Shown here piece by piece: positions 34,727-41,637 of a stretch of 64,000 nucleotides of DNA. The DNA lies in assembly GCF_017307495.1 (NCBI RefSeq), contig NZ_JAFKHE010000019.1, positions 1 through 64,000 on the forward strand, read 5' to 3'. The DNA comes from Devosia sp. GTDB lineage: Bacteria > Pseudomonadota > Alphaproteobacteria > Rhizobiales > Devosiaceae. The notes beneath the pieces were generated by a model. The model searched no databases. It worked only from the letters and a program-made list of their open reading frames with translations, and was not told where the DNA came from. The first letter of the stretch is position 1. Each line of letters begins with the position of its first letter. The translations under genes and the position numbers were made by a program.

Positions 34727-35293
34727 TCAGTAGACCCGCATGGAGCTGACGCCGTTATCGAGCAGGCGGGGCAGGCGAGCCTTGCTGTCGTTCAGGCGCA
34801 CGCAATAGTCGTGGAAATCGCGGTCGCGGCAGAGCAGTACCGAGACGTTGCCCTCGATCGAGACCGAGGAGAAGCGGTTGTCGGCGTCGAGCAGCAGCAG
34901 GTCGCGGGCCTTGAAGCCGGACTTGCCGCACAGCGAGGCGCCGGTGAAATTGTGGCCCTCGTAGAGGCAGACCACGCCCGGGCCGCCCCACTTGTAGCCG
35001 AGGCGCGGGAAAGCGTAGGGGCTGTGGGGGCCGACGCCGAAGGTAATGGCATGCAGGCTCGTCCAACCGGCCGCATGCCCCCGGTGGACGCGGCACCAGT
35101 CGCGCGAGCAGCGATCGACACGGATCCGCACCTCGGCGTCGATGCGACCGACGACATCGTAGGCCTTTCCGGGCCCCTCCATGAGAACGAGCGGGCGCAG
35201 CGACCAGGCGGGAGTCCCGCCTTGCGCGGCGGCGCCGATGGGGGTCAGGACGAGCAGAAAGACGGCGCAGAGGACGGCGAAGAACGGCTTCAT
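34727..35293 (-). CDS. Secreted SH3-like and beta/gamma-crystallin-like protein
   Basis: A 188-residue secreted protein (signal peptide to about GAAAQ). The first half is SH3b-like (LVLMEGPGKAYDVVGRI, RVDRCSRDWCRVHRGHAAGWTSL), with a Cys pair. The second half has two crystallin-type repeats (VCLYEGHNFTGASLCGKSGF and LLCRDRDFHDYCVRLNDS). Domain order matches the neighbour at 33927, so the two are likely old duplicates; sequence identity looks low outside the motifs. Periplasmic or surface location is expected. Confidence 0.8.
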   Translation of the reverse strand: MKPFFAVLCAVFLLVLTPIGAAAQGGTPAWSLRPLVLMEGPGKAYDVVGRIDAEVRIRVDRCSRDWCRVHRGHAAGWTSLHAITFGVGPHSPYAFPRLGYKWGGPGVVCLYEGHNFTGASLCGKSGFKARDLLLLDADNRFSSVSIEGNVSVLLCRDRDFHDYCVRLNDSKARLPRLLDNGVSSMRVY

Positions 35294-35387
35294 TGTGAGG
35301 TCCCTCGAACAGTGTCGTCGGCGAACCTAGCGCCAGCAAGGGGCGCTTGGGAAGGGCGGGGGCGATCGTGCTCGGTGGGAGGCGGAA

Positions 35388-35425
35388 AAGGCGCTGCGCG
35401 GGCAGCAGGTCCGTCGCAGCGCCTT
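35388..35425 (-). terminator. Terminator of the tdk-thioesterase operon
   Basis: AAGGCGCTGCG (35388-35398) pairs with CGCAGCGCCTT (35415-35425). On the minus strand it ends GCCTTTTCC. It lies about 130 bases beyond the thioesterase stop and before the start of 34727. Confidence 0.65.
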
Positions 35426-35555
35426 CCGCTCGCGGAGGGGGCAAACCCCGACCACGCGCGTGGTTCCCGGCGTAACGGCTGCCGGATGTTGACCCCAGCG
35501 GTGACGCGTCGGGGCTGAATGGCAGCTGAACGAAGGCGGACGGCGGTGACGAGGC

Positions 35556-35948
35556 TCAGCGCGCGATCGGCTTCTTGTTGCCCTCGTCGTCGAGCGCGAC
35601 GTAGATGAAGCGGCCCTCGGTCACCTTCACCCGGTCGGCGACGCGGTTGCGGCGGGCCCAGGCTTCCATCGCGATGGTAATCGAAGTGTTACCGATGCGC
35701 TCGACCGTGGTGTAGACGCAGAGCACGTCGCCGGTCTTGACCGGGGCAATGAAGGTCATGGCCTCGATGGCGACGGTGACGACGCGGCCGTGCGCGCGCT
35801 CGGCCGCCGCGATGCCGCCGGCGATGTCCATCTGGCTGAGCACCCAGCCGCCGAATATGTCGCCGGCCGCGTTGGTGTCGGCGGGCATGGCGAGGGTGCG
35901 GATGGTGAGCGCGCCCCTGGGCTCGGTCGCGTCAGTGGTCATGGTCAT
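35556..35948 (-). CDS. Acyl-CoA thioesterase (YciA type)
   Basis: A 130-residue hot-dog-fold acyl-CoA hydrolase of the YciA family. The active-site Asp/Asn loop is PADTNAAGDIFGGWVLSQMDIAGG (about 22-45), followed by VTVAIEAMTFIAPVKTGDVLCVYT. Members hydrolyse a broad range of acyl-CoAs and form hexamers. Two ATGs (35946-35948 and 35940-35942) are possible; both lie inside the end of tdk, so translation is coupled to it. Confidence 0.9.
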   Translation of the reverse strand: MTMTTDATEPRGALTIRTLAMPADTNAAGDIFGGWVLSQMDIAGGIAAAERAHGRVVTVAIEAMTFIAPVKTGDVLCVYTTVERIGNTSITIAMEAWARRNRVADRVKVTEGRFIYVALDDEGNKKPIAR

Positions 35949-36543
35949 GCTGCGGTCCTTTCGGCGGCCAGCGGCCGATCTCTTCTTCCCAGTGGCGGCG
36001 GCAGAGTGAGACATACACCGATTTCTCGATCGACACCTGGTTGCCTTCGCGCAGCGCGCCGCCCTCGGCATCGCGGCGGACCACCATGGTGGCCTTGCGG
36101 CCGCAGAAGCAGATGGTGCGCACCTCGCGCAGCTCGTCGGCGACGGCGAGCAGCTCGGAAGAGCCGGGGAAGAGCTGGCCGCGGAAATCGGTCCTGAGGC
36201 CATAGCACATGACCGGCACGTCGAGCCGGTCGGAAACGCGGGCGAGCTGCCAGACCTGGTCGGCGGTGAGGAACTGGGCCTCGTCGACGAAGACGCAGTC
36301 GACCTTGGATTCCTGCAGGTGGTCGTTGACGCGCTGGAACAGGTCGTCGCCCGAACCGAACATCTCGGCGGGGGCGGAGATGCCGAGGCGGGAGGAGATG
36401 ATGCCGACATCGCCCTCGGCATAGAGCGAGGAGGTGAACAGCAGGGTGCGCATGCCGCGCTCGACATAGTTGTACGACGCCTGGAGCAGCAGCGTCGACT
36501 TGCCGGCGTTCATGGTCGAGTAGGAGAAGTAGAGCTTGGCCAT
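35932..36543 (-). CDS. tdk: Thymidine kinase (type II)
   Basis: Salvage enzyme phosphorylating thymidine with ATP, 203 residues. The P-loop is STMNAGKST (residues 10-18), with FVDEAQFL (Walker B and catalytic Glu), and the lasso region contains the thymidine-binding segment. Zinc ligands appear as CFCG and a later SLCRRHW; the full four-Cys set of the family is not clear to me. The ATG at 36541-36543 is chosen for the family N-terminus AKLYFSYSTMNAGK. A terminator-like hairpin lies 60-90 bases upstream (36606-36630), so read-through or an internal promoter must supply tdk. Confidence 0.92.
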   Translation of the reverse strand: MAKLYFSYSTMNAGKSTLLLQASYNYVERGMRTLLFTSSLYAEGDVGIISSRLGISAPAEMFGSGDDLFQRVNDHLQESKVDCVFVDEAQFLTADQVWQLARVSDRLDVPVMCYGLRTDFRGQLFPGSSELLAVADELREVRTICFCGRKATMVVRRDAEGGALREGNQVSIEKSVYVSLCRRHWEEEIGRWPPKGPQHDHDH

Positions 36544-36599
36544 GCGCCGTTCATGCCGCAGGCGAGGCCGCACCGCGAGGGCAATCGGTGCGTCTCAAC

Positions 36600-36630
36600 A
36601 AAAAATCGGCCGCCTGGCGGGGGCGGCCGA
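36600..36630 (-). terminator. Terminator in the tdk leader or end of a small RNA
   Basis: On the minus strand TCGGCCGCC (36630-36622) pairs with GGCGGCCGA (36614-36606), followed by six T (36605-36600). Just before it a second hairpin TGCCGA...TCGGCA (about 36638-36657) is present. No minus-strand gene ends here, so it is either an attenuator for tdk or the 3' end of an unlisted small RNA within 36600-36750. The rest of 36544-36880 shows no gene. Confidence 0.65.
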
Positions 36631-36880
36631 CGAGGATGCCGAATTGGGGCTCGGCAGCAGGGCAGACGATTGGCGGCGACGTGCCCCGCGCGTAGAAAGC
36701 ACGTTCTGGTTGCGGAAATCGGCGGGAGCAACCGGCCTAGCGCAAGGGGTATGGGGAACATGGCCCCGAGCACCGGCAAGCTATTGATGTGACATGACAA
36801 GCAGATGACGCCGTGCATCATAATGGCGACATTTTCGGGCTCTAGCCGATACGGCGCGGGATGGGCTCCTGGAGAGCAAG

Positions 36881-37276
36881 ATGAAGGGTATCGGCAAGTC
36901 AATTCTGGCGCTGGGTCTCACCGTGGCGATGGCGGGCGCAAGTCACGCGCAGGACCTGGATCCGACGGGCGTGTGGGTGGCTGAGAAGAACTCCGACTAT
37001 TCGGTCAGCTGGTGCGATGCCGACAGCCGGCAGCTCTGCGTGAAGCTGGTGGCGCTGCGCGGCAACATGCGCAAGAAGCACAACCTCGAGTATCTCAACG
37101 CCACCATCATCAACGGCGCCAAGCCCTCCGGCGAGAACCGCTGGCAGGGCAAGATGAAGGTGTTCGGGCACACCGGCGATGCCTTCGTCACCATGCGGGG
37201 CGAGAACGCCCTGCACGTGAAGCTGTGCGCCTACATCGTCATCTGCGACGAATACGACATGACGCGCGTCGAGTAG
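36881..37276 (+). CDS. DUF2147 secreted protein
   Basis: A 131-residue periplasmic protein of the DUF2147 family (signal peptide to about GASHA). The conserved beginning of the mature part is DPTGVWVAEKNSDYSVSWCDADSRQLCVKLVALRG, with GENRWQGKMKVFGHTGDAFVTM later. Four Cys could form two disulfides. The family is lipocalin-like and unassigned in function. The start follows a good GGAGAGCAAG site. It converges with the DMT transporter at 37278. Confidence 0.85.
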   Translation: MKGIGKSILALGLTVAMAGASHAQDLDPTGVWVAEKNSDYSVSWCDADSRQLCVKLVALRGNMRKKHNLEYLNATIINGAKPSGENRWQGKMKVFGHTGDAFVTMRGENALHVKLCAYIVICDEYDMTRVE

Positions 37277-37277
37277 G

Positions 37278-38180
37278 TCAGGTACCGGCCGCGGCCCTGC
37301 GTGCGCGCAGGGCCGGGACGGCTTCGATCACGAGGATCGCCACAAAGATGAGCGCCGCGCCGGCATAGCCGACCGGGCTCAGCCGCTCGCCCAGCAGCAA
37401 CGCACCGCCGAGCGCGGCGAACAGACTCTCGGCAGAAAGCACGATCGCGGCGTTGGCGGAGGGGACATACTGCTGCGCCACGGCCTGCAGGGTGAAGGCC
37501 AGTGCCGTCGACAGGATGCCGGTATAGAGCACCTGCGGCCAGACCTCGCCGAGGCCGCTGAAGCCCTCCGGCTCGAACCCAGCGGCGAGTGCGAGGCAGG
37601 CGACGCCGACGACCACGAAGGTGAAGGCCGAGAGGGCCACGGGCAGGGCGGTCTCGCGGCTCAGCAGGCCGAGCAGGAAGACGTGGCCGCCCCAGAACAC
37701 GGCGCTGGTGACGACGAGGAGGTCGCCGAAGCGGAAGTCCTCGAAGCGGCCGCCGTTGAGGTAGAAGATGCCGACCAGCGCGAGCGGGGCGCCGACATAG
37801 ATGATCGGGTGCGGCTTCGCCCGCACGGCAAGAAACGCGATCAGCGGCACGAACAGTACGTAGAGGGCGGTGAGGAAGCCCGAGTTGGTGACGCTCGTCA
37901 GGGCGAGGCCATATTGCTGCAGGATCGAGCCGGCGAAAAATGCCGTGCAGAGCAGGGCGACCAGGCCCCAGAGCGCGGGCGTGAAACGGGCGGGCCGTGC
38001 GCGCTTGCGGCGGAGTTCGAGCGCGGCGAAGGGGATCAGGACGAGGCCGCCGAGCAGGAAGCGGGTGCCGCTGAAGGCGAGCGGGCCCATATGGTCCATG
38101 GCGGACTTCTGGGCGACGAAGGCAAGGCCCCAGATGGCGGTTGCGGCAAGCAGCAGGAGGACGGCGGAAGCGCGAGACAT
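37278..38180 (-). CDS. DMT superfamily (EamA) transporter
   Basis: A 300-residue membrane protein with ten predicted helices in two EamA repeats. It begins AVLLLLAATAIWGLAFVAQKSAMDHMGPLAFSGTRFLLGGLVL, which is the usual EamA opening with a Trp-Gly motif. The second repeat begins near FGDLLVVTSAVFWGGHVFLLG and ends with the paired AAIVLSAESLFAALGGALLLGE motif. Substrate unknown. It has its own start shortly after the class V aminotransferase gene on the same strand (79 bases), so they may be co-transcribed. Confidence 0.9.
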   Translation of the reverse strand: MSRASAVLLLLAATAIWGLAFVAQKSAMDHMGPLAFSGTRFLLGGLVLIPFAALELRRKRARPARFTPALWGLVALLCTAFFAGSILQQYGLALTSVTNSGFLTALYVLFVPLIAFLAVRAKPHPIIYVGAPLALVGIFYLNGGRFEDFRFGDLLVVTSAVFWGGHVFLLGLLSRETALPVALSAFTFVVVGVACLALAAGFEPEGFSGLGEVWPQVLYTGILSTALAFTLQAVAQQYVPSANAAIVLSAESLFAALGGALLLGERLSPVGYAGAALIFVAILVIEAVPALRARRAAAGT

Positions 38181-38259
38181 GGCCGGCTGTTTAGCCGGGC
38201 CGGGTGGGCGCGTCGAATGGAAATTGGGCGGATATTGCCGGCGAAGGGGAGGAGGGGCC

Positions 38260-39495
38260 TTACTTCAACTCCGCATCCAGGGCGGCGATCAGCTGCTGCA
38301 CTTCGGCGGGCGTGGTGTAGTGGGTGAACGAGACGCGCAGGACGCCGTGGCCGGGGTTGAGGCCGAGGGCCTCGAGCAGGCGGTAGGCATAGAAATGGCC
38401 GCCGGAGGCCATGACCTTGTGGCGCGAGAGCTTGTCGGCGGCCTCGATGGCGAGCCCCCGGACGGCGAGCGAGATGGTCGGGGCGCGGCTCATGGCATCG
38501 GCGGGGCCGATGAGGCGCACGTTGTTGCGCCCGCGCAGGAACTCCATCAGCGGGGTGAGCAGGGCAATCTCCTGGGCCCGCATGGCGGCGTGGGCCTTGC
38601 GGAAGGGATTGGTGCCCTCGACCTTGTCGCCGGCGATCTGGGCGACGCGCTCGAGATAATCGGCGATGCCGGCGGAGGCGGCGATCTGCGCGTGGTCCGG
38701 GCCGGCGGGGACGAGGCGCTTGCGCGGCTGGGTGTCGTTGAAGAAGTGGCCCTGGTTGGGGAGCTCGGAGGCCAGCGAAGGGCGGATGGCCATGACGCCC
38801 TGATGCGGGCCATACACCTTGTAGGCCGAGAACAGGTAGATATCGCAGCCGAGCTCGAGCAGGTCGGGCAGGCCGTGCGGGGCGTAGGAGACGCCGTCGA
38901 CCACCGTGACGGCGCCGAAGCTCTTGGCCTTCTGCACGATCTCGCGGACCGGGTTGATCTCGCCGACGATGTTGGAGGCGTGCGGGAAGCAGACGGCGCG
39001 CACCTTGCTGTCGAGCAGCTTGTCGAGGTCGGCCGGGTCGAGATGGCCGGTCTCGGGGTCGACCTTCCATTCGCGCACGGTGAAGCCACGGTCGGCGAGG
39101 CGACGCCAGGCGCCCGAATTGGCCTCGTGGTCCTGGTTGGTGACGACGATGGCATCGCCCGGCTTCAGCCAGCCGGCGAAGGCGTGGCCGAGCGTGTAGG
39201 TGTTGCCGGAGGTGGAGGGACCGAAATGGATCCAGTCCATGCCGACGTTCAGCGCCTGGGCGATGCGGCGGTGGGCAAGGTCCATGGCGGCGCCGGCCTC
39301 GCGCGAGGCGGGGTAGAAGCCGTAGGGCTGGACCTTGGTGGCACGATAGTAATGGTCGAGCCGGGCGAGCACCTGCTGGCTGGTGTAGGAGCCACCGGCA
39401 TTCTCGAAGAAGGCCCAGCCGTCGAGGCTTGGCTCGCGGAAGGCGGGAAACTCGGCGCGGATCAGGTCGGGATCGAGGGGCAGGTCAGCGGTCAT
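38260..39495 (-). CDS. Cysteine desulfurase-like aminotransferase class V (VC1184 type)
   Basis: A 411-residue fold-type I PLP enzyme. The PLP lysine is in LFSAYKVYGPHQGVM (about 225-239), with PHASNIVGEINPV and VTVVDGVSYAPHGLPDL before it and the cofactor phosphate site FGPSTSGNTYTL. It resembles the VC1184 subfamily of cysteine desulfurase-like proteins rather than IscS/SufS: no mobile catalytic Cys in the usual C-terminal loop is evident (GHFYAYRLLEALG instead). A true desulfurase role is therefore doubtful. No Suf or Isc genes are adjacent. Confidence 0.88.
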   Translation of the reverse strand: MTADLPLDPDLIRAEFPAFREPSLDGWAFFENAGGSYTSQQVLARLDHYYRATKVQPYGFYPASREAGAAMDLAHRRIAQALNVGMDWIHFGPSTSGNTYTLGHAFAGWLKPGDAIVVTNQDHEANSGAWRRLADRGFTVREWKVDPETGHLDPADLDKLLDSKVRAVCFPHASNIVGEINPVREIVQKAKSFGAVTVVDGVSYAPHGLPDLLELGCDIYLFSAYKVYGPHQGVMAIRPSLASELPNQGHFFNDTQPRKRLVPAGPDHAQIAASAGIADYLERVAQIAGDKVEGTNPFRKAHAAMRAQEIALLTPLMEFLRGRNNVRLIGPADAMSRAPTISLAVRGLAIEAADKLSRHKVMASGGHFYAYRLLEALGLNPGHGVLRVSFTHYTTPAEVQQLIAALDAELK

Positions 39496-39609
39496 CGGGC
39501 GCTCGCGGGGCGGGATGAGCGATGGTTAGACGAGCGATGTGAAGGGAGCAATGCGGCGTGTGGATAAGCGCACAACCGCAGCCACGCTTCGTCCGGCAGG
39601 TCGCGCCGG

Positions 39610-39945
39610 CTACTCGGGGCTGAGGAGCGGCAGCTTCTTGCTGGAGGGCGACTGCCTGGGGGTGCCGGCGCCGCCTATCGTGCTGTTCGAGCCGCCGTAG
39701 CTGCCGACGCAGGCGTTGAAGCTGGCGTCGCATTGCATCTCGCAGGTCTGCTGGTCGAAGGTGCTGCTGAAGGTGTCGGACGGGCGGTTGCAGGCGGCGT
39801 AGCACACCTCGTAGGCCGAAGTGCACATCCTGGCGATTTCGTCCTTGGTGAAGCCGTTGTTGCTGCGCGCAACACCGGGGGTGGGGACACCGGCGGTCGC
39901 GACGAGTGCGGCGAGGGACAGGGCGAGGAGCTTGGAGTTGACCAT
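39610..39945 (-). CDS. Secreted small protein with twin CX3C motif, unknown
   Basis: A 111-residue protein with signal peptide (LLALSLAALVATAGVPTPGVA). Its mature part has exactly six Cys in mirror order, C-x6-C-x3-C followed by C-x3-C-x6-C (MCTSAYEVCYAAC and TCEMQCDASFNAC). This predicts a disulfide-clamped helical hairpin. The C-terminus is Ser/Gly/Pro-rich and disordered. I do not recognise a family. It is alone on its strand, with structured inverted repeats in its upstream region (40078-40158). Confidence 0.75.
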   Translation of the reverse strand: MVNSKLLALSLAALVATAGVPTPGVARSNNGFTKDEIARMCTSAYEVCYAACNRPSDTFSSTFDQQTCEMQCDASFNACVGSYGGSNSTIGGAGTPRQSPSSKKLPLLSPE

Positions 39946-40077
39946 GAAAACCTCCCTCTACAGCCCTCCTTGAAAGATTGTACTCCCACGAGGCAAGGCG
40001 TTGAAGAGGGTTTCGTGGCGGATAGGGGGGCGTTGCCTGTTGCGGCACCGTTGCCGTTCGAGCGTAGCTCTCATGGC

Positions 40078-40132
40078 CTTCTTGCCTAGAATCGCTCCAC
40101 TGAAGCGATTTTGCCTTCGGCACGGCAAGAAG
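40078..40132. other. Nested inverted repeats predicting a three-way junction
   Basis: An outer 9-bp stem CTTCTTGCC (40078-40086) with GGCAAGAAG (40124-40132) encloses two hairpins: AATCGCT/AGCGATT (40090-40096 and 40104-40110) and TGCC-TTC-GGCA (40112-40122). The arms match perfectly. It lies in the leader side of the 39610-39945 gene, abutting the terminator at 40131-40158. It could be a structured RNA or a DNA cruciform. Confidence 0.55.
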
Positions 40133-40158
40133 CCCCGGCGGGAGGGGACGCCGGGGCT
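40131..40158 (-). terminator. Hairpin after the Spy/LTXXQ-like gene
   Basis: AGCCCCGGCG (40131-40140) pairs with CGCCGGGGCT (40149-40158) across an eight-base loop. T-tracts are weak on both sides (minus: CTTCTTGCC). It is about 50 bases downstream of the gene ending at 40210. Confidence 0.55.
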
Positions 40159-40209
40159 TCGCGGACGGCTCGCAGCCGGTCTGCTTGGGGACCTGACCGG
40201 CGCGTGGAG

Positions 40210-40809
40210 TCAGCCGTCCAGATTGTTGCCGCCGGGCGCGTCGGGCATCGGCGGGCGCTGGAAGCCCGGGCCGCCGGGACGCTGGTCGCCGAGGTCGTGG
40301 CGGAACATCGGCCGGGGCATGAGGGCGCGCTTCTGCTGGTCGCTCAGGCTGGCATAGAACGCCTTCAGGTGCGGCAGCAGTTCGTTCATCGCGGCGAGAC
40401 GGGCCTCGTCGAACTTCAGGCGCTGCTCGAGGCGCTGGATCAGGTCTGGACGCTGCGCCCTGTCGGCAGTCTTGCCCGGCCGGATGGTGACACACTGGTC
40501 GGCAAGCGCCGTCTGGGCGGTCAGGGCCGAGGTACGGAAGTCCTCGAACAGCTTCTTCTGCGCCGCGGAGAGATCGAGGCGTTGGGCCATGCGATCGAGC
40601 CGGACTTCGAGCCGGTCGGCGGCGTTCGGGCGGCAGGAGAAATCGACGAACCGGAAGGCGCCGCCGGCGCCGTCGCGACGGAACTCGAGAGTGCGGTCGT
40701 CGCCGGGCCGCTGGTGCTGCGGGGCTCCGGCAGCGAAGGCGGGGTTCATGGCGGTGAGGCCGAGGGCCGCGACGAGGGCCGCGAGGATCGTGGCTCGGGT
40801 GGAGGTCAT
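40210..40809 (-). CDS. Spy/CpxP-like periplasmic protein (LTXXQ motif family)
   Basis: A 199-residue protein with a signal peptide (LAALVAALGLTAMNPAFA) and a helical body of the LTXXQ/Spy type. The pattern is seen in RMAQRLDLSAAQKKLFEDFRTSALTAQ and in LLPHLKAFYASLSDQQKRALMPRPMF, giving two imperfect L-[ST]-x2-Q motifs. Relatives are periplasmic chaperones or stress sensors. The C-terminus is Pro/Gly-rich. The ATG at 40807-40809 gives the signal peptide; the longer open frame runs through a family 2 repeat. Confidence 0.8.
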   Translation of the reverse strand: MTSTRATILAALVAALGLTAMNPAFAAGAPQHQRPGDDRTLEFRRDGAGGAFRFVDFSCRPNAADRLEVRLDRMAQRLDLSAAQKKLFEDFRTSALTAQTALADQCVTIRPGKTADRAQRPDLIQRLEQRLKFDEARLAAMNELLPHLKAFYASLSDQQKRALMPRPMFRHDLGDQRPGGPGFQRPPMPDAPGGNNLDG

Positions 40810-40971
40810 TCCGGGGTCTCTCCCTTGGTTCGGGTACGGGAGGGAGGATGCCGCCAGACGGATTGCGGCGGGGTTGCCGGCAGGTGAAATGGTGGAAAGG
40901 TTGGAAAGGTGGGGCAGCGCGTGCGGCCCGATCGGAGCGCAGCGACAAGCGACAGTGAGGGCCGAGACGGA

Positions 40972-41070
40972 CCCCTCATCCGCCCTTCGGGCCCCTTCTC
41001 CCGCAAGGGGAGAAGGCAACCCCGCAATCGCCGTGCGCATAGGCGATCGCCCCCCATCAAGGGGGAGGTG
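40972..41070. repeat. Family 2 palindromic repeat, one unit and a partial
   Basis: CCCCTCATCCGCCCTTCGGGCC then CCTTCTCCCGCAAGGGGAGAAGG (to about 41019), followed by CCCCCCATCAAGGGGGAGGTG near 41049-41070. The CCCTTCGGG and TTCTCCC...GGGGAGAA hairpins match the 26288 copy in layout. It fills the gap between the Spy-like gene and the CBS gene. Confidence 0.75.
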
Positions 41071-41091
41071 AAGAGAGGCCCGCGGGAAGGC

Positions 41092-41520
41092 TCAGGACGC
41101 GATGTATTCCTTCAGCGCCAGGGCTTCCTGCTCGGTTTCCTCGATCTTGCGCTTCACCACGTCGCCGATGGAGACGATGCCGGTGAGCTTGCCGCCGTCG
41201 ACGATGGGGATGTGGCGGATGCGGTGCTGGGTCATGGTTTCCATGAGGTCCGACACGCTGGCGCCCGGGCTGCTGGTGATGACCTTGGCGGTCATGGCGT
41301 TGCGCACCGGCGAGGCCAGCAGCGCGACCGGGTCCTTTTCGAGGCGGCGCACGATGTCGCGCTCGCTCAGGATGCCGGCGACCTTGCCCTTGGCGTCGAC
41401 GACGACCACGGCACCGATCTTTTTGGAATTGAGGATGTGCACTGCTTCCGAGAGCGGCGCGCCGGCTTCCACGGTGAAGACCGCGTGGCCCTTGGATTGA
41501 AGGATAGTCTCGACTTGCAT
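41092..41520 (-). CDS. CBS domain pair protein
   Basis: A 142-residue cytosolic protein made of two CBS motifs: residues about 8-60 (FTVEAGAPLSEAVHILNSKKIGAVVVVDAKGKVAGILSERDIVRRL) and about 75-130 (ITSSPGASVSDLMETMTQHRIRHIPIVDGGKLTGIVSIGDVVKRKI). Such pairs bind adenosyl ligands (AMP, ATP or SAM) and regulate partners, or act alone in redox and stress responses. No linked effector gene is present. A good GAGGA site precedes the ATG. Confidence 0.9.
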   Translation of the reverse strand: MQVETILQSKGHAVFTVEAGAPLSEAVHILNSKKIGAVVVVDAKGKVAGILSERDIVRRLEKDPVALLASPVRNAMTAKVITSSPGASVSDLMETMTQHRIRHIPIVDGGKLTGIVSIGDVVKRKIEETEQEALALKEYIAS

Positions 41521-41637
41521 CGTTAAGTCCTCCTCTCAGGCCGCCATAGTGCGCCCGAAGGGAGGATGCGACAAGACCATGTCGATCAAAGTCGGGGCCG
41601 GGCGCCGCCGACGGCGGCAGCGCCCGGCCGATGCGCA

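Noticed and set aside
36510..36902. 130-codon minus-strand frame over the tdk leader
   Set aside because: It runs through a terminator hairpin and the tdk start in another frame; the protein has no recognisable character.
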